A stretch of 64,000 nt of DNA from Bacteroidota bacterium. Lineage in GTDB: Bacteria > Bacteroidota > Bacteroidia > AKYH767-A > 2013-40CM-41-45. The notes below the pieces were generated by a model. That model was not told where the DNA came from and ran no database searches. It saw only the letters and a program-made list of their open reading frames with translations. The stretch spans positions 67,998-131,997 of the forward strand of contig SHNE01000044.1 in the NCBI GenBank assembly GCA_004295015.1. Direction: 5' to 3'. Every line of letters starts with the position of its first letter. Position 1 is the first letter of the stretch. This document shows, piece after piece, positions 9,580 to 17,500 of this stretch. The position numbers and the translations under genes were made by a program.

Positions 9580-9964
9580 GATGCTGTAAAATTAAAGTTA
9601 TTTTTTGTTCAACTTCCGCATAATCCGGAACAGTTTTGCCTGTGTATACGAGAAGTAGTGCAAGCTGTTGCTCTTTCTGTACCAACAACGGATAAAAAGC
9701 AACTTTATTTTTACGATAGACTTCTCGCATCATCCTCTTGATTCTATTCCTTTTCACGGCTGATTTGAAATTTTTCTTTGGAACTGCAAAGGCAACCTGG
9801 GCAGGAAAAGGACTGTCAATGACAGTTTTTAACCAAATAAGTCTGAACGGCGATTCATTTACTGACCGCCCCTTTGTTACAAGAAGATCAAAGATTTTTC
9901 TACTCGTCAGGCGCTCCGCTTTTCGGAATGTCTGCGTGAATTTTGGTGTAGCAATTGCACACAT
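9563..9964 (-). CDS. rnpA: Ribonuclease P protein component
   Basis: The 133-residue basic protein has the RnpA signature FAVPKKNFKSAVKRNRIKRM with the RNxxKRxxRE helix that contacts RNase P RNA. It matures tRNA 5' ends with the catalytic RNA, which is not in this window. The start lies nine bases downstream of the hemD stop and the gene overlaps yidD, so it is embedded in a polycistronic run. Confidence 0.95.
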   Translation of the reverse strand: MCAIATPKFTQTFRKAERLTSRKIFDLLVTKGRSVNESPFRLIWLKTVIDSPFPAQVAFAVPKKNFKSAVKRNRIKRMMREVYRKNKVAFYPLLVQKEQQLALLLVYTGKTVPDYAEVEQKITLILQHLAEIF

Positions 9965-9973
9965 GAAATTCCT

Positions 9974-10723
9974 TTACTTGTTCGCTTTTTTGATGTACTG
10001 CTCCAAGGCCATAGTCATGGATGGAGCAGCGGGCACCGGTGCCTGAATATCCAACCTCAAGCCGGCGTCAAGCACAGATTGAGCAGTGGTTGGACCAAAG
10101 GCTGCAATACGTGTATTGTTCTGTTTGAATTTTGGAAAATTTTTAAAAAGAGAAGTTATTCCGGAAGGACTGAAAAATACCAGTACATCATAATTCACCT
10201 CGGCAAGATCGGATAGATCGCTTGCGACTGTCTTATATATAACGGCCTTTGAATAATCAATACTGTGTTCATCCAGCGTGTCAAAAATTTCTTGCTTGTG
10301 AATATCGGTACAAGGGACGAGGAACTTTTCTTTCTTATGTTTTTTAATGAGATCCATCAAATCATTGATGGTTTGCTTACCGAAGAAGATTTTTCTCTTA
10401 CGGTAGACTACAAATTTTTGAAGGTAATAGGCTGTCGACTCTGAAATGCAAAAGTATTTCATGCTTTCAGGAACAGTCACTCTCATCTCAGCGCAAATCC
10501 TGAAAAAATGATCTGCGGCGTTACGACTCGTTAAAATAACTGCAGTAAATTCTGCGATGTTAACACGGTCTTTACGAAAATCATTTGCAACAATTGGCTC
10601 AACCTGAATAAAAGGACGGAAGTCGATCTTAACACCAAATTTCTTGGCAAGATCAAAATAAGGAGACTTGTCAGTTTCAGGTTTAGGCTGAGTTACAAGG
10701 ATACTTTTAACTTTCAAACTCAT
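9974..10723 (-). CDS. hemD: Uroporphyrinogen-III synthase
   Basis: The 249-residue protein begins with KSILVTQPKPE and contains AVILTSRNAADHFF and VLVFFSPSGITSLF, the two half-domain signatures of HemD. It closes the tetrapyrrole ring asymmetrically during heme and cobalamin synthesis. Sequence conservation in HemD is low overall, but these motifs, the length and the common Bacteroidota neighbourhood DUF4271-hemD-rnpA make the call firm. No other heme gene is nearby. Confidence 0.9.
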   Translation of the reverse strand: MSLKVKSILVTQPKPETDKSPYFDLAKKFGVKIDFRPFIQVEPIVANDFRKDRVNIAEFTAVILTSRNAADHFFRICAEMRVTVPESMKYFCISESTAYYLQKFVVYRKRKIFFGKQTINDLMDLIKKHKKEKFLVPCTDIHKQEIFDTLDEHSIDYSKAVIYKTVASDLSDLAEVNYDVLVFFSPSGITSLFKNFPKFKQNNTRIAAFGPTTAQSVLDAGLRLDIQAPVPAAPSMTMALEQYIKKANK

Positions 10724-10767
10724 ACCAGGATTACTCTTTCTTGGACAAAAACATCATTTAACCCCCG

Positions 10768-11646
10768 TCATGGATTGACAATTCTGATCAAAACCAGTAA
10801 AGGCGCAATTTCAAGGGTGCAAAGATACAAAAATAAATAGAGCGGAGAGAAACCTGAAACTGCTAATCCCGAGACCAGTCCCCTGAACAGACGGTAACAA
10901 AAAGCGATGCCAATTAGCCATAGGCTTAGAATTGCTAAAAAATGAGGCTCAATAAGGGGGCTATAAGCCATCAAGGCCACAATTGGCACAAGAATTAGCC
11001 CAAGCACATTATTAATCAGGAAAATATTGAAAATATAGGTTGCCATTTCACGGTCAAGGTCAAACAGCCAACCGATTATTTTGAGAATCAAAAATTTGAA
11101 GGTGTAGGAAGCAGACACGACAGTTATAAAAAAGGCAAACCTGTTAAACCCATTACCAATCCCGCCCAGATTCCATCCAATTTCAATACTCAACAAATAA
11201 AGAAACAGAGCGGCAATAATGTTAAAAGTTAGGGCCAAAAGAATGGAGGCTCTTTGAACCAAAATGTTTTCGTCCCGAACCATTTGATTGGTCAGATTTG
11301 TATTCAAAAAAGCCTGAATGAGCTGGTTGAAATATTTGTTGTAAAATATCCTTAACCAGGTATAGATTACCAAAACAAAAAGCAACACAGGAAAAAACCA
11401 TCCTTGATAACCATTATCTATGGTTTGAGGAGATTGATGAAGAGGGTGTAATTCATGCCCGGCAAATAAATTGATATAGCCATTTGTCAAGGAAGGATTC
11501 AGCATGGAATCCGTGGATGGCAATGTATAGCCTATGGAATATTCTGGTAAATCATATTTAGCAGACTGATAGGGCACAGAAATAGATTTCACTGCCTCTT
11601 TTAGCACTGTCGGTGAGTTTGCAATAAAGAGTGTGCTATCCTGCAT
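10768..11646 (-). CDS. DUF4271 integral membrane protein
   Basis: The 292-residue protein has a roughly 80-residue hydrophilic N terminus and then about six to seven transmembrane helices ending with the characteristic LEIAPLLVLIRIV. DUF4271 proteins are restricted to Bacteroidota and usually sit directly upstream of hemD, as here (44-base gap). The function is not established. The conserved link might reflect a role in tetrapyrrole handling or simply operon history. The basic charge between helices around FYNKYFNQ suggests a cytoplasmic loop. Confidence 0.85.
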   Translation of the reverse strand: MQDSTLFIANSPTVLKEAVKSISVPYQSAKYDLPEYSIGYTLPSTDSMLNPSLTNGYINLFAGHELHPLHQSPQTIDNGYQGWFFPVLLFVLVIYTWLRIFYNKYFNQLIQAFLNTNLTNQMVRDENILVQRASILLALTFNIIAALFLYLLSIEIGWNLGGIGNGFNRFAFFITVVSASYTFKFLILKIIGWLFDLDREMATYIFNIFLINNVLGLILVPIVALMAYSPLIEPHFLAILSLWLIGIAFCYRLFRGLVSGLAVSGFSPLYLFLYLCTLEIAPLLVLIRIVNP

Positions 11647-11689
11647 ATGAGTTATTTCCGCAATGATCGATCGAAAATTTCAGGTTGGA

Positions 11690-12589
11690 TTAGGATTTTC
11701 CAAACTTGAACATTCTGGAAACAATGAAGCTGAATTTTATACCTCCTTTAGCCCAATCGTCTTCAGTGTTCACGAGATAATCGTTTTCCAGAATACCTGA
11801 TGCATTCGTAAACATTATACTGAAAACGTGTCCACCGGTTTCAATTTCAACCCCTAATCCTATCGGATCAAAAAATTCTCTGCCCGGAATGTCGGATCTG
11901 AACGAATGAAAATAGTCGGCTATAATGGAAGTGCTTTTGGTGAATTTCCATCTAAAACCTCCTCCGATGCTAATGATATCATTTTCATCTTCTGCTTCGA
12001 CAAAATTTCTGTGCAGGTATGATGGTATCAAGACTAAAGAAAATTTTGAAGAAAATTTTCGGGCAAGGATTACTTGTGTATTGTAGGTGAGCCTATGTAC
12101 ATCCTTATCCACCAGTGAAGCAGCTTTTGCCGAAAAAGTAGCATTGCCAAATAAGGTAATACTCAAAGGTGTTTTTTTATCAGTTGTTTGTTGTAATAGT
12201 TTAAATTTTAAAAGCCCTTCGAAATTTTCATTTCTCTTTGATCGGCTAAGACCGGCCATCAGTCTGTCGCTAAGGCCATAATGAAAACCAATCCGAATAT
12301 CCTGACTCTGATCGAATCCATATAAATTATGAAAACCGCCACCGCTTTCCTTGCCTATGTTTCCAAAGAGGTGATGAATTCGTACGTCGAGGTTCTGCTT
12401 TTTAACCGTTTCTGTGGTATTGACATTAATGATCTTGTCCCCCTTAAAACTGGCTAGCACGTATTCAGATTTGCCATCCTCTGACACTGATTCAAGTTTG
12501 CTCAGCAAATCATCTTGCGCAAAAAGAGATCCGGCACTGAAAAGGATAAAGACTGTTAGTAAGACATGCCTGCTTATTGATAGGTTCAT
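11690..12589 (-). CDS. DUF5777 family outer membrane beta-barrel protein
   Basis: The 299-residue protein has a clear signal peptide ending at LFAQD. It then shows a family-type opening (SFKGDKIINVNTTETVKK) and a series of amphipathic beta strands with aromatic girdles, for example IRIGFHYGLSDRLMAGLSRS. It ends in a terminal strand FIVSRMFKFGKS. The predicted location is the outer membrane. It lies 44 bases downstream of the YceI gene and appears to share a transcript with it and the heme-type lipoprotein. This trio recurs in Bacteroidota, but its role is unknown to me. Confidence 0.8.
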   Translation of the reverse strand: MNLSISRHVLLTVFILFSAGSLFAQDDLLSKLESVSEDGKSEYVLASFKGDKIINVNTTETVKKQNLDVRIHHLFGNIGKESGGGFHNLYGFDQSQDIRIGFHYGLSDRLMAGLSRSKRNENFEGLLKFKLLQQTTDKKTPLSITLFGNATFSAKAASLVDKDVHRLTYNTQVILARKFSSKFSLVLIPSYLHRNFVEAEDENDIISIGGGFRWKFTKSTSIIADYFHSFRSDIPGREFFDPIGLGVEIETGGHVFSIMFTNASGILENDYLVNTEDDWAKGGIKFSFIVSRMFKFGKS

Positions 12590-12633
12590 CTGTTCAATTT
12601 TATGCGTTTAACATATTTATCGTGTCCAATAAC

Positions 12634-13179
12634 TTATTTCTTAAATGGTTCAAAATTGCATTCCAGTTTTACTAAAACCGTATCAGCAATATTTTGAAAC
12701 AAGAGTTTTGGAATACTGATATTATAATCTGCAATGGCAATTTTAAATTCGCTTTTCAAATTAATTTTATTGCCAGCTATGGTGAATGTACCTTTCTCAG
12801 AAATTTCTTTATCCACACCATGCAAACTGAAAGTTCCGGTTGAGCCAACTTCATAAGTGCCCGGAACATCCCATTTAATTGAATCAACTATGTTGCACTT
12901 GTAGGTAGCTTTAGGATATTTATCACTCTCAAGATATTTTTCATTGAAATGTTCTTGCATGAGTTCCTTTTCAAATTTAAAGCCTCGAATAGTTACAATG
13001 AAAGCCAGCTCATTCGTTTGCGTATTTAATATAGCATTTACACCGGAATGTACAGCTTCAATATTTTCAAGCGGAGCTTCAGAATAAAAGGAAACTGTTC
13101 CGCTTTTCTCAATAAAAACTGATTGAGCCTGGCCAAATTGCCAGTAAATTAGTGTCAAAAGAAAAAGAAGTTTTTTCAT
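12634..13179 (-). CDS. YceI family periplasmic lipid-binding-like protein
   Basis: The 181-residue protein has a signal peptide (residues 1-18) and a YceI lipocalin-like core: GTVSFYSEAPLENIEAVH, a central MQEHFNEKYLESDKYPKATY segment and the C-terminal FKIAIADYNI. YceI proteins form an eight-stranded barrel that can bind polyisoprenoids, and some are linked to respiration or stress. The start is five bases after the stop of the lipoprotein gene, implying translational coupling. The ligand is not predictable. Confidence 0.9.
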   Translation of the reverse strand: MKKLLFLLTLIYWQFGQAQSVFIEKSGTVSFYSEAPLENIEAVHSGVNAILNTQTNELAFIVTIRGFKFEKELMQEHFNEKYLESDKYPKATYKCNIVDSIKWDVPGTYEVGSTGTFSLHGVDKEISEKGTFTIAGNKINLKSEFKIAIADYNISIPKLLFQNIADTVLVKLECNFEPFKK

Positions 13180-13184
13180 AGGGA

Positions 13185-13550
13185 TTAATTTTGAGGATAT
13201 CCTTGTTTAATCCAGGTGAGCAGGCTGTAAAGTTCACAGGGATTCATCCGAATATCTTTAGGCATGTGTAGCGGATCTTCAATTGGCAGGTGTAAACGTT
13301 GTTCGAAGCTGCCATTTCTTATGCGTGCTGCAATTACTGCATAATTAGTATAATCATAACTTCCTTCGCCACCTGTTGCATGACACGCAGGGAAATTGCA
13401 ATTGGCCTGAATGATTGGTTTTATATGGCTATCATAAGTAAAAGCCATGCTGTCACAACCTAATGGCTTTGCAAGGATGATGCTTTCTGAGTCTTTTGTG
13501 CAACTCGAAATCAGAATGACTTGAAAAATGAGGAGTAAATATAATTTCAT
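13185..13550 (-). CDS. Small lipoprotein with an atypical CX4CH heme-type motif
   Basis: The 121-residue product has a lipobox LISSC with the lipidated cysteine at residue 17. The mature part contains CNFPACH (Cys51, Cys56, His57), a CX4CH variant of the cytochrome c CXXCH site, and a later HMPK whose Met96 could be the distal ligand. The final segment CELYSLLTWIKQGYPQN resembles the end of cytochrome c-type domains found in Bacteroidota lipoproteins. I infer an envelope-anchored heme protein; covalent heme attachment to a four-residue spacer is not proven. It heads the likely operon with YceI and DUF5777. Confidence 0.75.
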   Translation of the reverse strand: MKLYLLLIFQVILISSCTKDSESIILAKPLGCDSMAFTYDSHIKPIIQANCNFPACHATGGEGSYDYTNYAVIAARIRNGSFEQRLHLPIEDPLHMPKDIRMNPCELYSLLTWIKQGYPQN

Positions 13551-13557
13551 GATCAGA

Positions 13558-13565
13558 CAAATATA
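13558..13565 (-). promoter_or_regulatory. -7 promoter element for the lipoprotein-YceI-DUF5777 operon
   Basis: The minus strand reads TATATTTG, a perfect TANNTTTG match, eight bases upstream of the lipoprotein start. A clear -33 TTTG is not seen, so only the downstream half is supported. Confidence 0.5.
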
Positions 13566-13729
13566 ACAAGACTATTTATTGAATTACGAAAACCGGACGG
13601 ATTGTCTGTAATCGAATGAAAATATGAATTCCACGGAATAAATCAAAGTTTTAAGAAAGAAAATCACGAATTATCCGTGTAAATTATTTCTGTTTCTTGA
13701 TCTACTGCTCAACTTATATGACTACAAAT

Positions 13730-14548
13730 TTATTTTTCACCCTCCCAGTTGCTTGATACCAAAACCAAATTGTCAAAAGTAGGTGAGTCTTTCCCTCCCT
13801 TAGGCTCCATCGTTACCAGAAAGGAATCTGCCTGATTTATTTCAAGCATTCTTTGCATACCTGAAAATTCATGAGCGTCGAAAAGGCCACCACTGACTAT
13901 GTGAGTGTCTGATTTAGCCCAAAGTTGATATTGATAATCCAGCTCGGGCTCCGGTAGCTTCAGTACATCAATGAATATCTCATGTGAATGTTTATTCCAG
14001 TAAAGTCTTGCCTTATAATTAAGGCCTGTGTCCAATGAATGTAAATTTATCACATACGAATTCTCATCCCGCATGATGAGGATGTCGTATACCGTCTTGT
14101 CAAATCCGTCTTTTACCAGATTGTAATTTTGTGCCAGCTGATTTTTTTCGGTTAGAAGCTGGCTAAATCGTTCTTCAGAATCTTCCCATCGGCTGTAAAA
14201 AAACCAGGAAGCAAAGGTACTTATCGCCAGAGCAGCAAGACTGGCAGCAATTAGGTACTTATAGGTAAGTGAATGATTTTTTTCAGAATACTTCCCTTTA
14301 TTATTCTCTGAAGTTTTTCCTGCCGGGTGCAGTATTTCTGCTAATATCTCAGATCTGAGTTCAGGATTTGGATTAATTGCATAGGATTTGGCATAGGATA
14401 CAAGGGCAATTTGAACTTGTTTTAATTCATTCGCCAGCTCAGGATACATTAAAATCCTTTGCTCAAATTCAGTTCTCTCCGAATCCTGTAAGGCTCCCAG
14501 GGTATACATTTCGACAACACCTGAAGCGATATATTCTTTAATATCCAT
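13730..14548 (-). CDS. Anti-sigma factor, membrane-anchored (RskA-type C-terminal domain)
   Basis: The 272-residue protein starts MDIKEYIASGVVEMYTLGAL, the usual opening of Bacteroidota anti-sigma factors that hold an ECF sigma factor. A single transmembrane segment (about residues 97-118) separates this cytoplasmic part from a periplasmic coiled-coil stretch and a beta-rich RskA-like domain (LPEPELDYQYQLWAKSD, SFLVTMEPKGGKDSP). There is no zinc-binding HxxxCxxC motif. The start lies two bases after the stop of the sigma gene, so they form a co-translated regulatory pair. The signal sensed is unknown. Confidence 0.88.
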   Translation of the reverse strand: MDIKEYIASGVVEMYTLGALQDSERTEFEQRILMYPELANELKQVQIALVSYAKSYAINPNPELRSEILAEILHPAGKTSENNKGKYSEKNHSLTYKYLIAASLAALAISTFASWFFYSRWEDSEERFSQLLTEKNQLAQNYNLVKDGFDKTVYDILIMRDENSYVINLHSLDTGLNYKARLYWNKHSHEIFIDVLKLPEPELDYQYQLWAKSDTHIVSGGLFDAHEFSGMQRMLEINQADSFLVTMEPKGGKDSPTFDNLVLVSSNWEGEK

Positions 14549-14550
14549 TT

Positions 14551-15108
14551 TCAGTCAGGAATTTGTCCTAAATACGTTCTCAATTTTAGAATAGCAGTCC
14601 TTGCTCTGCTTTTCACCGTGCCAAGGGGTATGTTTAATTTTAAAGCTACTTCAGACTGACTAAAGCCGGCATAAAAAAGTAAATATAGAATCTGACTGTA
14701 TTCACTATCCATTTCCAGGATGAGCTTTTTTAAACCTGAAATTTCCTTGCTGCTGCCTCCGGCTTGCACAGGACTTGCCTCTGCCAGAATTTTTTCTATC
14801 GATTTATACTGGCCTTTATTCTGCTGCTCAATTGAATATCGTTTGTCCATTGCCGTATTGCGCGCGATCGTTATCATCCAGGCTGCTAAACGGTCTTTGG
14901 ACGGGTTGTATTGTGAAAAATTGTTCCAGATTTTTATAAAAGTTATTTTGAGTAGAAGTTCAGCTACTTCATCATTCTGAACAATCCTTTGAATAACTCC
15001 ATATAAACTCGCTGAATAGTTGTCATAAAGGGTTTCCAGTCCGTATGAATTTTTTTTCAGGAGCAAAGGAATAAGCTCTTCTTCGGATATTTGCTTTGGT
15101 GTGCTCAA
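14551..15108 (-). CDS. ECF RNA polymerase sigma factor
   Basis: The 185-residue protein has region 2 (LYDNYSASLYGVIQRI through NPSKDRLAAWMITIARNTAMDKRY) and region 4 (YAGFSQSEVALKLNIPLGTVKSRARTAILKLR). It directs transcription of a small regulon when released by the anti-sigma factor encoded two bases downstream. The only plausible start that keeps region 2 intact is TTG at 15108. A -7-like element lies about 40 bases upstream. Target promoters cannot be deduced here, although the lipoprotein-YceI-DUF5777 operon is the next gene group. Confidence 0.92.
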   Translation of the reverse strand: MSTPKQISEEELIPLLLKKNSYGLETLYDNYSASLYGVIQRIVQNDEVAELLLKITFIKIWNNFSQYNPSKDRLAAWMITIARNTAMDKRYSIEQQNKGQYKSIEKILAEASPVQAGGSSKEISGLKKLILEMDSEYSQILYLLFYAGFSQSEVALKLNIPLGTVKSRARTAILKLRTYLGQIPD

Positions 15109-15145
15109 AAGAATAAAAAATTGCTTTATAGATGCTGCAAAGAAA

Positions 15146-15153
15146 CAAAAATA
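15146..15153 (-). promoter_or_regulatory. -7 promoter element for the sigma/anti-sigma operon
   Basis: The minus strand reads TATTTTTG (TANNTTTG match) 37 bases upstream of the TTG start of the sigma gene. No good -33 box is seen at the expected spacing. Confidence 0.4.
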
Positions 15154-15173
15154 TAAGCAATACTTCCTTATCC

Positions 15174-16616
15174 TCAGATCCTGCTTAAAAGCATTGCTGC
15201 TTTAGCTGCTATGCTTTTTAATTTATAGGTGCCGGATTGTAACAAGTTGCCATCCCTGCGGGTCCTGCATTTGGCATATGCTACTTCATTATAAATACGA
15301 CGAATCGCAAAGTCGTAATATCGCCTCGGGTAGGTTCGCTTAAAGTCGATATCCCTGTCAGTTGATGAAGACCAGTCAGGCTTTAAGGTGAAGAGGCTTT
15401 CAGTTTCTTCAAATAATTCTGTTCCGGTAATAGGGTAGGCCAGGGTTAAGGTATAATAGTCGGGATCGGCCGACTTCAAATGCAAAATTGTTTGCTCAAG
15501 ATCGGCTTCTGTTTCACCCGGATAACCAACCATGATAAATGTGCCGGTCTCTAATCCGGCATGTTTGGCCAGTTGTATCATTTCACTAACCTGACTTGCC
15601 CGGACTCTTCTGTCCATTGCATCAAGTATCTTCTGTGATCCGCTCTCAGCCCCTATCCAGACACGAAAACAACCGCTTTCTTTCAAGTCATTTATGACTT
15701 GGGCGTTCATTCTGTCGGCTCTCGTGATACATTCAAAGGCCACCTTCAGATTTTTGGCCTTTATTTCTTGCTTAAATTCTGATAGCCACTTGTGGCTAAT
15801 GGTAAATACGTCATCAACAAACCAAATGGTGTCAAACGTATATTCCTTTTGAAGCGTTTCGAGTTCATTGACTACCGATGCCGCACTTCTTCTTCTGTAA
15901 CTTTGTCCGTACACTGCTCTGCTGCACCATTTGCAAGTATATGGACACCCGCGCATTGTTGAAACGGAGATCGTAGAAGTTCCGTGTTTCTTTTTCCATG
16001 CATCCAGATATAATCCCAGATTAATTCTTTTTCGGTTCGGTAATGGAAGGCTGTCCATATCCTTTCTTAAAGTCCGCTCTGCGGTTTTAATAACCTTACC
16101 GTCATTTGATAAATAGGCCAGCCCTTGTATTTTAAAAAGTTCAGATCCTCTATTCTCACTTTCTCCTTGTCTGACATCCCTTAGAATATATTGACTCAAC
16201 TCAAGCATGCTTTCTTCACCTTCACCCACAACAAGAAAGTCAGCACCATTGCGAAGAAAATTCTCTATATGATACCTGACTTCCGGCCCGCCTAAAACAA
16301 TCTTCGTTTGCTGAAGTTTTTCTGTTGATTTTATGAATTTGATAATCCGAAGGACATTTAACTTCGTCATTAAATTGGTATAGATCCCTATAATTTTTGG
16401 TTGATTTTTAATTAGGCTTGCACATAAAGTCTCAAAATCGGAAAATGTGGAGTCGAAAACTTCATTCGCAATTCCTTCCTGCTCGAGAAATGCTGAAACA
16501 TACAAAATGCCAAGAGGAGGGTAGGGCTTCATGATGAGCTGCTCTTTAGCGTCCTCATGAATAAAATATCCGTGAGTGAGAAACACTTTATTATCCTCTT
16601 TGAATTTCTCTGTCAT
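15174..16616 (-). CDS. B12-binding domain radical SAM protein (rSAM1)
   Basis: The 480-residue protein has an N-terminal Rossmann-like cobalamin-binding domain (about residues 10-145, with KPYPPLGILYVSAFLEQEG and VVGEGEESMLEL). A radical SAM barrel with the cluster motif CPYTCKWC follows (Cys224, Cys228, Cys231). Later motifs IGAESGSQKILDAM and GTFIMVGYPGETEADL are typical of the BchE/class B methylase superfamily. Such enzymes methylate or rearrange unactivated carbons. It is the last gene of a minus-strand cluster, 63 bases after methyltransferase MT1, and is a clear paralogue of rSAM2. Substrate unknown. Confidence 0.9.
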   Translation of the reverse strand: MTEKFKEDNKVFLTHGYFIHEDAKEQLIMKPYPPLGILYVSAFLEQEGIANEVFDSTFSDFETLCASLIKNQPKIIGIYTNLMTKLNVLRIIKFIKSTEKLQQTKIVLGGPEVRYHIENFLRNGADFLVVGEGEESMLELSQYILRDVRQGESENRGSELFKIQGLAYLSNDGKVIKTAERTLRKDMDSLPLPNRKRINLGLYLDAWKKKHGTSTISVSTMRGCPYTCKWCSRAVYGQSYRRRSAASVVNELETLQKEYTFDTIWFVDDVFTISHKWLSEFKQEIKAKNLKVAFECITRADRMNAQVINDLKESGCFRVWIGAESGSQKILDAMDRRVRASQVSEMIQLAKHAGLETGTFIMVGYPGETEADLEQTILHLKSADPDYYTLTLAYPITGTELFEETESLFTLKPDWSSSTDRDIDFKRTYPRRYYDFAIRRIYNEVAYAKCRTRRDGNLLQSGTYKLKSIAAKAAMLLSRI

Positions 16617-16679
16617 ATGGAATAGAAATTATACGAAGATACGAAAGCATCCCGGCCTAATTCTTATAATAGCCTGCGT

Positions 16680-17489
16680 TTATTCTTTTTTTCTGAATTC
16701 AATGAGGAAATGATCAGCATAATTTGCAAAGAGTGAAAATCGACTAAACATGCGGTCCAATGTTAATAGACTGCTTTTTAAGAAATTTATTCTTTTTAGT
16801 CCAGACTCCAGATACGAAGGAGGTATGAACAGGCCTATTGGCCGCAGCTGTATTTTAGTAAAACGATCCTTAAGAAGTTCTGTCATTTCTTCCGGACTAT
16901 AGTACCATGTTTTCTGTACTGAATCTCCCAGATTTACTTCTACAGGACCGGGACCCGATCGCCTGCCTGCCTGAGTCCTCATTCCTTTGAACAAGAAATA
17001 AATTTTTTCCCAAATGCATTTTCTTCCCATCACAACCAGGATCAACTTCCCATCCTTATTCAGGCAATCAGACAAACTAGCTGATAGCAACTTAATATCA
17101 TCAGGAGAACTACAATTTAATCCGCCAAAGTTTGAAAAAACCATGTCGAATCTTCTTCCTTCAGGAATTGGCGAAGGAGAATTTATATCTAGTAATTTCA
17201 GTTCCAGATTTTCAATAGATCTTTCGCGTTGTTTCAGGCGTGTTTGTTCCAGCATTCTTTCAGAGACATCAGTGGCCAGAACAGAATGACCTTTTTCCGC
17301 CAGCATGCAGGCATCTTCTCCTGTGCCACAGTTTAATTCGAGAATTGTTTTTTCTCTACTGACATGAATATTGTTTTCCAAAAATTTCCAAACTGCGTCA
17401 CGTTGCCGGCGACCAATCCATGATCGGGTGAAACTATTGTCATACTCAGCTGCGAGGGAATCAAAAGCAGGATCGTAGTGCTCTGTCAA
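16680..17489 (-). CDS. Class I SAM-dependent methyltransferase (MT1)
   Basis: The 269-residue protein has motif I ILELNCGTGEDACMLA at residues 49-64, acidic motif II (LATDVSERML) and a motif IV-like FDMVFSNFGGLN. The C-terminal half (about 160-269) is basic and hydrophobic, with no transmembrane segment. The start is TTG at 17489, 11 bases from the rSAM2 stop; no ATG keeps motif I and the preceding helix. Its position between two B12 radical SAM genes suggests a small-molecule or lipid substrate within the same pathway, which is inference from context only. Confidence 0.85.
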   Translation of the reverse strand: MTEHYDPAFDSLAAEYDNSFTRSWIGRRQRDAVWKFLENNIHVSREKTILELNCGTGEDACMLAEKGHSVLATDVSERMLEQTRLKQRERSIENLELKLLDINSPSPIPEGRRFDMVFSNFGGLNCSSPDDIKLLSASLSDCLNKDGKLILVVMGRKCIWEKIYFLFKGMRTQAGRRSGPGPVEVNLGDSVQKTWYYSPEEMTELLKDRFTKIQLRPIGLFIPPSYLESGLKRINFLKSSLLTLDRMFSRFSLFANYADHFLIEFRKKE

Positions 17490-17500
17490 TGTTGTACGAA

